64,000 nt of DNA from positions 1,116,001 to 1,180,000 of the forward strand of contig NZ_WAAO01000001.1 in NCBI RefSeq assembly GCF_008868005.1, given 5' to 3'. Below, in pieces: positions 19,398 to 28,134 of this stretch. The stretch comes from Microbacterium algeriense (lineage in GTDB: Bacteria > Actinomycetota > Actinomycetes > Actinomycetales > Microbacteriaceae). The notes beneath the pieces were generated by a model. It saw nothing but the letters and a program-made list of their open reading frames with translations. It made no database searches and was not told the origin of the DNA. Each line of letters begins with the position of its first letter. The first letter of the stretch is position 1. The position numbers and the translations under genes are program-made.

Positions 19398-21949
19398 GAG
19401 ACCTTGACCGGCGTCGACTTGGTCGCCGCGGTGTTCGCCGCAGGGTCCGTCGCCGTCACTGTCGCGCCCTTCGCGTTGCAGGAGCCTTCGAAGTCGATCG
19501 ACGTGAAGCCGGCGGCGATGAGCGCAGCTCCCGCAGCGGCCTGCGATTGACCGGTGACGTCGGGCACCGAGGCTCCGAGGCCGTTGCTGGGCGAGATCGT
19601 GATGGTCGCGCCTGCGGCCGCCTGCCCCGAGGGATCCTGCGCGACGATGATGTTGGTCGGCTGGTCGCTGTCGGTCGGCTGACCCACCGACACCGAGAAC
19701 CCGGCACGGTCCAGCGTCGCGGTCGCCTCTTCCACCGTCTGCCCGATGACGTTCGGAACGTCGACGCGCACCTGACGGATGAGGTTGTTGTCCGGCTGCG
19801 GGAACGGGTCGCCGCCGTACGCCATGTTCGCCGCGTGCTGGGCTGCCTCCGCGAGCGGGTACCGCACCTCGTTGAGTCTGTGGCTGCCGGTCCACACGTT
19901 GAAGACGTTGTCGTGGTTTCCGTTCGAGCGCCCGGCCCACACGGCGGTGGCGACCTTCGTGCTCGACTCGATCATCATCGTCGACCAGAGGTCGTGCGTT
20001 CCGGTCTTGCCGATCAGCGGGGTGCCGTCGAACGGGTTCGCCCGAGCTCCGGTTCCACCGCTGGCCATGACGCCCTGCAGGGCGTACGCCGCGGTGGCCG
20101 CGACCTCCTTGCTCAGCACGCCCTCGGTGCAGCTCGACTTCGGGAGCGGTCGCTCCTTGCCGTCGGCGTCGATCACCTTGTCGATCGCACGCGGTGTGCA
20201 GTACGTGCCGCCGCTGGCGACCGTCGCGTACGCGTTCGCCATCGCGATGGGCGAGATGTTCTTCGGTCCCAGGATGTCGTACGGCACGTTCTCATCGGTG
20301 ACCTTGCCGCCGTTCGCGAGGGTGACACCCATCTTGTCGGCGACCTTGTTGATGTCGCAGACGTCGAGCTTCGAGGCCATCGCGAAGAACCCGCTGTTGA
20401 GCGACTGGGCGGTGAAGTTCATGACGGAGCCCGTGTAGCCGCGGGTGCGACCGAAGTTGCCGATCTTCGACGTGTCGGTGGTCTGCGGGACCTCGCAGAC
20501 GGGGATCTTCAGGTTCGTCTGCACGGCGCCGTTGAGCACCTCGCGCACCGAGTGCCCCTTCTCGAGCCAGTCGATGAGGGTGAACAGCTTGTACGTCGAT
20601 CCGACCTGGAAGCCGCCCGAGTTGCCGTATTTCTGATCGCCGGCGAACACCAGGGAGGAGTACGCCTGATCGTCGGTCGGAGTCTCGAGGAACTGGGTGT
20701 TCTGCGTGATCGACAGGATGCGGCCGGTGCCGACCTCGATCGACACGCCTGCGGCGCCGAAGTACTTGTTGTCGAAGTTCGCGGGGACGACGTCGGCCAT
20801 GGTCTGGGCGGCCGGGTCCTGGACGCGGAAGTCGAGAGAGGTGTAGATCTTCAGGCCACCGCGGCGCAGCAGATCGCTGCGGTCCTTCTTGGTGGCGCCG
20901 AAGGCCTCGTCGTTCTCGACGATCGACTTCACGTACTGGCAGAAGTAGGCGTTGCGGCCGGCGCCGGCGCAGCCCTGCGTCGGCGTCGTGATCGTCGGGG
21001 TGATCTCCGACGCATCCGCCTCGTCGTACTGCGCCTGCGTGATCTTTCCGTCAGCCAGCATGCGGCCGAGCACGTAGTGGCGACGGTCCTTGGTGTCCTT
21101 GTAGCCGTCCGCCTCGCCGTTGTGCGCGACACCTTCCTTGTCGGTGTAGGTGCCCTCGCGCTTGTCGATCCGGTAGGTGTTCGGGTTCTGCACGATGCCG
21201 GCGAGCGTGGCGGCCTGCGCCACGGTGAGGTTCGCGGCCGACGTGGAGAAGTAGTAGCGCGCGGCGGCCTCGATGCCGTACACGGTGCCGCCGAAGTTGG
21301 CGATGTTCAGGTAGCCGAGGAGGATGTCGTTCTTCGAGACGTCCTTCTCGATCTGGATCGCGTAGCGCATCTCCTGCAGCTTGCGCTCGATGCCCTCAGC
21401 GCCCTTCGCCTGTGTGGCCTTGGTCCAGCACGCCTGCAGGTCCTCGGAGTACGTGTCGGAGGAGGTGTCCACGTCCTTCTCGCACTCCTGGATCAGCACG
21501 TTCTTCACGAACTGCTGGCTGATGGTCGAGGCGCCGCGACTCGAGGTCTGGCGCACGTTGTCGACCAGTGCCTTCACGGTGGCGCCGATGTTGATGCCGC
21601 CGTGGCTGTAGAAGTTCTTGTCCTCACTCGAGAGGATCGCGTCGTACAGCACGGGAGCGACCTGCTCGTAGGTCACCGGGACGCGGTTCTGCTCGTAGAA
21701 GGATGCCAGTTCGACCGTCGAGCCGTCTGGTGCCGTCGCGTAGATCGTCGACTGCTCCATCGGCGTACCCGGGTTGAGGTTCTCCGGGAGCTGATTGAAG
21801 AGGGTGAGGGCCTGGGTGCCTGCGAGACCGGTCATCGCGAGGACCGGGGTGACGCTGGCCGTGACGAGGAGTCCAGCGACGGCGCTCAGACCGACGAGCC
21901 CGACGAGACCGCCGAGCACGCCTCTCACCGTGCGATTCTTTTGGGGCAT
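19388..21949 (-). CDS. Bifunctional penicillin-binding protein (GT51 plus transpeptidase) with PASTA domains
   Basis: Peptidoglycan polymerase and cross-linker of 853 residues. A single transmembrane segment (residues about 8-32) is followed by a GT51 domain with the catalytic Glu in LSSEDKNFYSHGG near residue 105 and STISQQFVKN. The transpeptidase has VGSTYK (nucleophile Ser near 448), the SLNS triad near 516 and GKTGT near 648. Two PASTA-like repeats follow (VRVDVPNVIGQTVEEA and VPDVTGQSQAAAG). I start at the ATG at 21949, just before the basic MPQKNRTVRG anchor. Domain order matches mycobacterial PonA2. Confidence 0.93.
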   Translation of the reverse strand: MPQKNRTVRGVLGGLVGLVGLSAVAGLLVTASVTPVLAMTGLAGTQALTLFNQLPENLNPGTPMEQSTIYATAPDGSTVELASFYEQNRVPVTYEQVAPVLYDAILSSEDKNFYSHGGINIGATVKALVDNVRQTSSRGASTISQQFVKNVLIQECEKDVDTSSDTYSEDLQACWTKATQAKGAEGIERKLQEMRYAIQIEKDVSKNDILLGYLNIANFGGTVYGIEAAARYYFSTSAANLTVAQAATLAGIVQNPNTYRIDKREGTYTDKEGVAHNGEADGYKDTKDRRHYVLGRMLADGKITQAQYDEADASEITPTITTPTQGCAGAGRNAYFCQYVKSIVENDEAFGATKKDRSDLLRRGGLKIYTSLDFRVQDPAAQTMADVVPANFDNKYFGAAGVSIEVGTGRILSITQNTQFLETPTDDQAYSSLVFAGDQKYGNSGGFQVGSTYKLFTLIDWLEKGHSVREVLNGAVQTNLKIPVCEVPQTTDTSKIGNFGRTRGYTGSVMNFTAQSLNSGFFAMASKLDVCDINKVADKMGVTLANGGKVTDENVPYDILGPKNISPIAMANAYATVASGGTYCTPRAIDKVIDADGKERPLPKSSCTEGVLSKEVAATAAYALQGVMASGGTGARANPFDGTPLIGKTGTHDLWSTMMIESSTKVATAVWAGRSNGNHDNVFNVWTGSHRLNEVRYPLAEAAQHAANMAYGGDPFPQPDNNLIRQVRVDVPNVIGQTVEEATATLDRAGFSVSVGQPTDSDQPTNIIVAQDPSGQAAAGATITISPSNGLGASVPDVTGQSQAAAGAALIAAGFTSIDFEGSCNAKGATVTATDPAANTAATKSTPVKVSCD

Positions 21950-22036
21950 ACGCTGATCGTAGGGGAGTTCCCTGAATACCGCCTTTGACGAGGCGCCCCG
22001 GAATTCCGGTGTCGCGCCCCGACCGACAGGAGTGCC

Positions 22037-22261
22037 ATGACCACGTGGGAGTACCTCACCACGCCGCTGCTGATCCACAACACGGCAGCCATCCTCAACA
22101 ACTGGGGCAAGCAGGGCTGGGAGCTCGTGCAGGTCGTGCAGGGGCCGGAGGGCGGTCTCGTCGCCTACCTGAAGCGCCCGGTCAGCACGGATGCCTCGGC
22201 GAACGCCGGCCTCGCCGCCGCCGAGCAGGCAGCGCGTCAGTTCGAGGGAGGCCAGGCATGA
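22037..22261 (+). CDS. Small conserved protein (DUF4177-like)
   Basis: A protein of 74 residues starting MTTWEYLTTPLLIHN, with a WGKQGWELVQVV core typical of the short DUF4177 family, then an Ala/Glu-rich tail. AGGAG lies seven bases before the ATG. It overlaps ridA by four bases (ATGA). Function unknown. It is divergent from the penicillin-binding protein gene across an 87-base spacer, the arrangement also seen around mycobacterial Rv3678. Confidence 0.8.
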   Translation: MTTWEYLTTPLLIHNTAAILNNWGKQGWELVQVVQGPEGGLVAYLKRPVSTDASANAGLAAAEQAARQFEGGQA

Positions 22262-22716
22262 GCGTCGCCGCCCGCCTCACCGAGCTCGGCATCGAGCTCC
22301 CCGCCGTCGCCGCTCCGGTCGCCGCGTATGTGCCCGCGGGCGTCCACGCCGGACTCGTCTACACGTCGGGACAGCTGCCCTTCGTCGACGGCGCGCTCCC
22401 GGCCGTCGGCAAGGTCGGCGCCGAGGTCTCCGCGGAGGAGGCGAAGTCCTACGCCCGCACCTGCGCCCTCAACGCGCTCGCAGCCGCAGCCGACGCCGCC
22501 GGTGGCGTCGACCGCATCGCCGGCGTGCTCCGGGTCGGCGGATTTGTGGCGTCGGCAGAGGGATTCACGGGTCAGCCGGGTGTCGTCAACGGCGCCAGCG
22601 ACGTCCTGGGCGAGATCTTCGGCGACGCGGGACGCCACGTGCGTGCGGCCGTCGGCGTCGCGGAGCTTCCCCTCGGCAGCCCGGTCGAGGTCGAGGTGAC
22701 CTTCCTCCTCGCCTGA
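22258..22716 (+). CDS. RidA/YjgF-family protein
   Basis: Cytoplasmic protein of 152 residues. RidA proteins hydrolyse reactive enamine and imine intermediates made by PLP enzymes. Visible signatures are HAGLVYTSGQLPFVDG, ARTCALNALAAAADAAGG and a C-terminal AAVGVAELPLGSPVEVEVTFLLA; the usual conserved Arg is present in GDAGRHVRAAVGV. It belongs to the longer YjgF subgroup, about 150 residues. It is translationally coupled to the small gene upstream and convergent with acs. Confidence 0.88.
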   Translation: MSVAARLTELGIELPAVAAPVAAYVPAGVHAGLVYTSGQLPFVDGALPAVGKVGAEVSAEEAKSYARTCALNALAAAADAAGGVDRIAGVLRVGGFVASAEGFTGQPGVVNGASDVLGEIFGDAGRHVRAAVGVAELPLGSPVEVEVTFLLA

Positions 22717-22717
22717 T

Positions 22718-22734
22718 GCTTCGACAGGCTCAGC
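22718..22734 (-). repeat. Dispersed 17-bp repeat directly after a stop codon
   Basis: GCTTCGACAGGCTCAGC begins one base after the ridA stop. The same 17 bases, reverse-complemented, lie at 49469-49485, one base after the stop of the minus-strand mutT1-like gene. In both cases orientation relative to the gene end is the same. Confidence 0.8.
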
Positions 22735-22749
22735 AACCCACGGTTCGCT

Positions 22750-22825
22750 GAGACCCCGGGCAAATGTCGAGACCCCCTGCTGCAGACGTCTGCAGCAGGG
22801 GGTCTCGACATTAACCCGGGGTCTC
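22750..22825. terminator. 76-bp near-perfect palindrome between convergent genes
   Basis: The central 46 bases (22765-22810) form a perfect palindrome, 23 bp per arm with no loop and core CTGCAGAC/GTCTGCAG. After four unpaired bases on each side, GAGACCCCGGG (22750-22760) pairs with CCCGGGGTCTC (22815-22825). It fills the space between ridA and acs, which end facing each other. A bidirectional terminator is the simplest role. A relative lies at 57267-57336. Confidence 0.85.
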
Positions 22826-22828
22826 GCG

Positions 22829-24796
<1,968 letters not shown>

Positions 24797-24925
24797 CGGC
24801 AGGCGCTCCTTTGCGGCATACGGGTCTTGCGAGCGTGGTCGAGGGGGTGGGTCGACCAGGTCAGGGCGAATCTATCCTCGGCTCCCTGCGCCGCATACTG
24901 CCGAAAGTGGGTACTCCTCCCGGTT

Positions 24926-24953
24926 TTGTCAGGACGGTCGCCTTGCGTACACT
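24926..24953 (+). promoter_or_regulatory. Predicted promoter facing the tad operon
   Basis: TTGTCA (24926-24931) and TACACT (24948-24953) are separated by 16 bases on the plus strand. Transcription would start near 24960, leaving a leader of about 240 bases before tadA that contains the hairpin at 25017-25053. The rest of the 402-base acs-tadA spacer shows nothing else I can name. Confidence 0.5.
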
Positions 24954-25016
24954 CGACGACAGCCGAAATCTCATTCCGGCCTTGGCGCGCCCGATTCCCC
25001 CGATCGCGGCCCGCCG

Positions 25017-25053
25017 TGGGCGGCATCTCATTCCCCCCGTGAGATGCCGCCCA
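25017..25053 (+). repeat. 14-bp inverted repeat in the leader of the tad operon
   Basis: TGGGCGGCATCTCA (25017-25030) and TGAGATGCCGCCCA (25040-25053) are exact reverse complements around a nine-base loop rich in C. It lies between the predicted promoter and tadA. It could be a protein-binding operator, an attenuator, or a terminator for upstream readthrough; the following sequence is TTCC rather than a T tract. Confidence 0.7.
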
Positions 25054-25198
25054 TTCCATTGGGAGCGCTCTCGGTCTCTGGTCGTCTGTGCGCACCGGGT
25101 CCCTGCACCGCGCGACGGGGAAGCGGCTTCTGCACAGTCCTCGGCTCGAGCTCACGGACCGCGGCTCTTCGTGCACGCAGCCTGCGTAGCGTCGCGGC

Positions 25199-26206
25199 AT
25201 GGCACACTCGTTCGTCATCCAGCCCCGGGGAGCGGAGCACGCCGTCACGGCGCCGACGGCCCCCAGCGCGCGTCCGCACCTGGACCCGGCCTTCGGTCCG
25301 CTCCTGGCGCACATCGACGAGTCGGTGACGGACGTCTTCGTGAACGGGGCGGGCGGATTGTTCCTCGATCGGGGCGCCGGCGCGGAGTCGGTGCCCGGCT
25401 GGCGCGCGTCCGAGCGCGAGGTCCGCGACCTCGCGGTGTCCCTCGTCGGTCTCGGCGGACGGCACCTCGACGACCAGGCGCCGTGCGTGGACGTGCGTCT
25501 CGCGTCGGACATCCGCGTGCACGCGGTTCTCGCGCCTGTCTCGACCACGGGCACCGCGCTGTCGATCCGCATCCCTCGTGTGCGCGCGGCCGACCTCGGG
25601 GCGCTCGCGGCGCTGGGAACCTTCGAGGCCCCGCAGCAGCGCTGGCTCCTGCGGCTCGTTGCGGAGCGCGCGAACATCCTCATCACCGGAGGGACCGGGA
25701 CGGGCAAGACCACGCTGCTCTCGGCGCTGCTGTCGGAGGTCCCTCCGGGCGAGCGCATCGTCACGATCGAGGACGTCGCCGAGTTGCGTCCGCGGCATCC
25801 CCATCACGTCGCCCTCGAGGCGAGACAGCCCAATCTGGAAGGGGCGGGTGGCATCGCCCTCGCCCGCCTGGTCCGCGAGTCGCTCCGGATGCGACCCGAC
25901 CGGCTCGTGGTGGGGGAATGCCGCGGCGAAGAGGTGCGCGAGCTGCTCACCGCGCTCAACACCGGCCACGACGGCGGCGCGGGAACGCTGCACGCCAGCG
26001 GGCTGCACGATGTCCCCGCCCGGCTCGAGGCGCTGGGCGCCCTCGCCGGGATGGACGCCGTCGCGCTGGCGCGGCAGGCGGTCAGCGCGTTCACGGTGGT
26101 CCTCCACCTGGACCGCGCGCCCGGGGGCGGCCGGCGCATCCGGCAGGCGGGACGCCTGGTCATCGTCGACGACCGCCTCGACATCGAAGAGGTGCGACCG
26201 TGGTGA
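25199..26206 (+). CDS. tadA: TadA/CpaF-family pilus assembly ATPase
   Basis: Secretion ATPase that powers Flp-type pilus assembly at the cytoplasmic face. The 335 residues comprise an N-terminal domain (SVTDVFVNGAGGLFLDRG), Walker A GGTGTGKTT near residue 165, and TIEDVAELRPRHPHHVALEAR. The conserved Walker B region is LRMRPDRLVVGECRG, followed by the His box TGHDGGAGTLHASG. First gene of a six-gene operon with tight overlaps. Mycobacteria have the same locus between acs and topA (Rv3659c to Rv3654c). No separate TadZ/Ssd gene precedes it here. Confidence 0.93.
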   Translation: MAHSFVIQPRGAEHAVTAPTAPSARPHLDPAFGPLLAHIDESVTDVFVNGAGGLFLDRGAGAESVPGWRASEREVRDLAVSLVGLGGRHLDDQAPCVDVRLASDIRVHAVLAPVSTTGTALSIRIPRVRAADLGALAALGTFEAPQQRWLLRLVAERANILITGGTGTGKTTLLSALLSEVPPGERIVTIEDVAELRPRHPHHVALEARQPNLEGAGGIALARLVRESLRMRPDRLVVGECRGEEVRELLTALNTGHDGGAGTLHASGLHDVPARLEALGALAGMDAVALARQAVSAFTVVLHLDRAPGGGRRIRQAGRLVIVDDRLDIEEVRPW

Positions 26207-27099
26207 GCCGTCGCGCGGTCTCGACGTCGGAGCGTGCGGCGACGACCGACGCGGCCGCCTCCGTGCAGACGCTGGCGGTGCTGCTGCAGGCCGGTGCTGT
26301 GCCGCTCGTGGCCTGGCGTCACCTCGCCGACACCGGGGATCCGCACGCGATCGCCGTGATCGAGCGTGTGGACGAGGGGACTCCCATCGTCGCTGCGATC
26401 GAGGCGGAGAAAGGGGTGTGGGCAGAACTCGCCGCCGCATGGGAGATCGCCACGATCGTGGGTGCGCCGCTCGCCGAGGTCCTCCGGATGATCGCGGAGA
26501 CGCTTCGGGACGCGGCGTCCGCGGCCGACGACGTTCGCATCGCCCTCGCCGAACCGGCCGGCACGGCGCGCCTGCTGCTCTGGATGCCGCTCGCCGGCCT
26601 CCTGCTCGGGTTCGCCCTCGGCTTCGACAGTGTGGGAGTCATCACCCGGAACCCGCTGGGACTCGCGTGCGCGGTCTGCGGCCTGCTCCTCGTGCTGGCT
26701 GCCCGGGCCTGGACCGGGCGACTGCTGCGCAAGGCCGCCCCCGCTCCCGGGACGCCGGGGATGCGCGCCGAACTGGTCGCGGTCGCGCTCGCGGGTGGCG
26801 CATCCATCGACCGTGCTCTGCAGCTCGTCTCGCAGACCGCCGCGCCGGGAGAGGGCGACGGGCGGGTCCGCGCCGTGCTCGACCTGTCGCGGGCGGCGGG
26901 TGTGCCCGCCGTGGAGCTCCTCCGCGCCTCCGCCGCCGAAGACCGTCACTCCGCCAGAGTGCAGGGTCGGCTGCGCGCGGCCAGGCTCTCCACGCAGCTG
27001 CTGCTCCCGCTCGGCGTGTGCACGCTGCCCGCCTTCCTCCTGCTCGGGGTGGCGCCGCTGCTGCTCAGCGTCCTCGCCGCGACCCCTCTGCCGTCCTGA
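26200..27099 (+). CDS. Type II secretion F-domain protein, possible TadB-TadC fusion
   Basis: Inner-membrane platform protein of 299 residues for the Tad pilus. The first half (residues about 15-110) looks like one T2SSF domain (LAVLLQAGAVPLVAWRHLAD to VGAPLAEVLRMIAETLRDAA). Two transmembrane segments come next (LLLWMPLAGLLLGFALGF and a second at about 150-168). A second T2SSF-like domain (ELVAVALAGGASIDRALQLV onward) ends in a hydrophobic tail. Mycobacteria have two genes, Rv3658c and Rv3657c, at this position, so I infer a fusion or merged pair. The GTG at 26200, seven bases after AAGAGG, overlaps the tadA stop; GTG 26203 is the alternative. Confidence 0.8.
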   Translation: MVSRRAVSTSERAATTDAAASVQTLAVLLQAGAVPLVAWRHLADTGDPHAIAVIERVDEGTPIVAAIEAEKGVWAELAAAWEIATIVGAPLAEVLRMIAETLRDAASAADDVRIALAEPAGTARLLLWMPLAGLLLGFALGFDSVGVITRNPLGLACAVCGLLLVLAARAWTGRLLRKAAPAPGTPGMRAELVAVALAGGASIDRALQLVSQTAAPGEGDGRVRAVLDLSRAAGVPAVELLRASAAEDRHSARVQGRLRAARLSTQLLLPLGVCTLPAFLLLGVAPLLLSVLAATPLPS

Positions 27100-27142
27100 C
27101 CCCATCCCGATGCGCGAGCATCCGACAGAAAGAAGGAACATC

Positions 27143-27340
27143 ATGAACGCGATTCCCCGGTTGGATCGCCGCCGCGCCGCCGCCCTGTTCGACGACGAGA
27201 CCGGAGCCGCCACCGCCGAGTACGCCATCACGACCATGGCCGCCGTGGCCTTCGCCGGGCTGCTCGTCGCCATCATGAGATCCGACGAGGTGCGCGGCAT
27301 CCTCACGGATCTCGTGCGACGGGCGCTGACGGTGTCGTGA
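27143..27340 (+). CDS. Flp-type pilin-like protein (DUF4244)
   Basis: A small protein of 65 residues. A charged N terminus ends in DDETGAATAEYAITTMAAVAFAG, with the Glu-5-like glutamate followed by Tyr (AEY) that marks Flp pilins, then one hydrophobic helix and a short charged tail. It is the likely pilus subunit. AAGGA precedes the ATG by five bases. The next gene begins at its stop (TGATG). Confidence 0.85.
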   Translation: MNAIPRLDRRRAAALFDDETGAATAEYAITTMAAVAFAGLLVAIMRSDEVRGILTDLVRRALTVS

Positions 27341-27729
27341 TGCACAGCAGGACGGCGATGACAGGACATCGCGGACGACGCGGCGCCGCGGCCGGGCGCG
27401 CAGACGAGCGAGGGGCCGTCGCTGCCGAGCTCGCGCTCGCTCTTCCGGCGGTCGTCCTGGCTCTCCTGCTCGGGACAGGGGCGCTCGGCGCAGCATCCCG
27501 ACAGGTCCTGCTCCAGGACGCATCCGCGGACGCGGCGCGACTGCTGGGTCGCGGTGAGGGCGCCGGCTCCGCCCAGCGCGTCGTGCAGGCGGCCGTTCCC
27601 GGCGCGGCGGTGTCGTCCTCGATCTCCGGCGATGTGGTGTGCGTGACGGCCTCGGTCGAGATGGCGGTCGGAGCTCTCGTGCGGGTTCCCCTCTCGGCGC
27701 ACAGCTGTGCGCTCGAGGGGGGACTCTGA
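27340..27729 (+). CDS. TadE-like minor pilin
   Basis: A protein of 129 residues. An Arg-rich N terminus precedes the TadE-type signature RGAVAAELALALPAVVLALLLGTGALG (a single hydrophobic helix with AAELA), then a small periplasmic or extracellular domain with cysteines in GDVVCVTASV and SAHSCALEGG. The ATG at 27340 overlaps the preceding stop; a GTG one codon earlier also fits. It probably acts as a minor pseudopilin in the same operon. It overlaps the next gene by three bases. Confidence 0.82.
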   Translation: MHSRTAMTGHRGRRGAAAGRADERGAVAAELALALPAVVLALLLGTGALGAASRQVLLQDASADAARLLGRGEGAGSAQRVVQAAVPGAAVSSSISGDVVCVTASVEMAVGALVRVPLSAHSCALEGGL

Positions 27730-28058
27730 TGGCGGGCTCCGCCGTGGCCGCCGGGGTGCTGGCCGTCGCCGCGACTCTGTCGCTCGGGCTCGCCGCTGTC
27801 GGCGGCGCCGCCGTGACGGCGCAGCGCGCGGCCGGTGCCGCGGACGCCGCAGCGCTCGCCGCGGCCGACGTCGCCAGCGGTGCGGTGCCCAGCGCGGAGG
27901 CCCCGTGCGCCGTCGCCGAACGGGTGGCGCGAGCAGGAGGCGCCGCGCTCACGACCTGCGTCGTCCAGGGCTTCGTGGCGACCGTGCAGGTGCAGTCGGC
28001 GTACGCTGGACTCGCAGCCGTCTCCCGAGCCCGTGCCGGGCCACCCGAGGGACAGTGA
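27729..28058 (+). CDS. Rv3654c-family TadE-like helicase-free pilus accessory protein
   Basis: A protein of 109 residues, almost all small hydrophobic residues. One long N-terminal hydrophobic helix (AVAAGVLAVAATLSLGLAAV) is followed by AQRAAGAADAAALAAADVASG, a pattern of TadE/TadG-like proteins in which a helix leads into an Ala-rich domain. Two cysteines (APCAVAERV and TTCVVQGF) may form a disulphide. It is the last tad gene. The mycobacterial homologue also closes the operon. Role unknown; some relatives are called secretion/DNA-damage associated, which I do not rely on. Confidence 0.8.
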   Translation: MAGSAVAAGVLAVAATLSLGLAAVGGAAVTAQRAAGAADAAALAAADVASGAVPSAEAPCAVAERVARAGGAALTTCVVQGFVATVQVQSAYAGLAAVSRARAGPPEGQ

Positions 28059-28134
28059 CGGCCGCGCGACCTCCCTCACTGTGAACGACCCCACACAGTG
28101 GTGTGTATGGTGTGCTTCGAAGAAAGGACGCCCC

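Noticed and set aside
19547..21988. Plus-strand open frame of about 813 codons opposite the penicillin-binding protein
   Set aside because: Antisense shadow. The minus strand has all GT51, transpeptidase and PASTA motifs.
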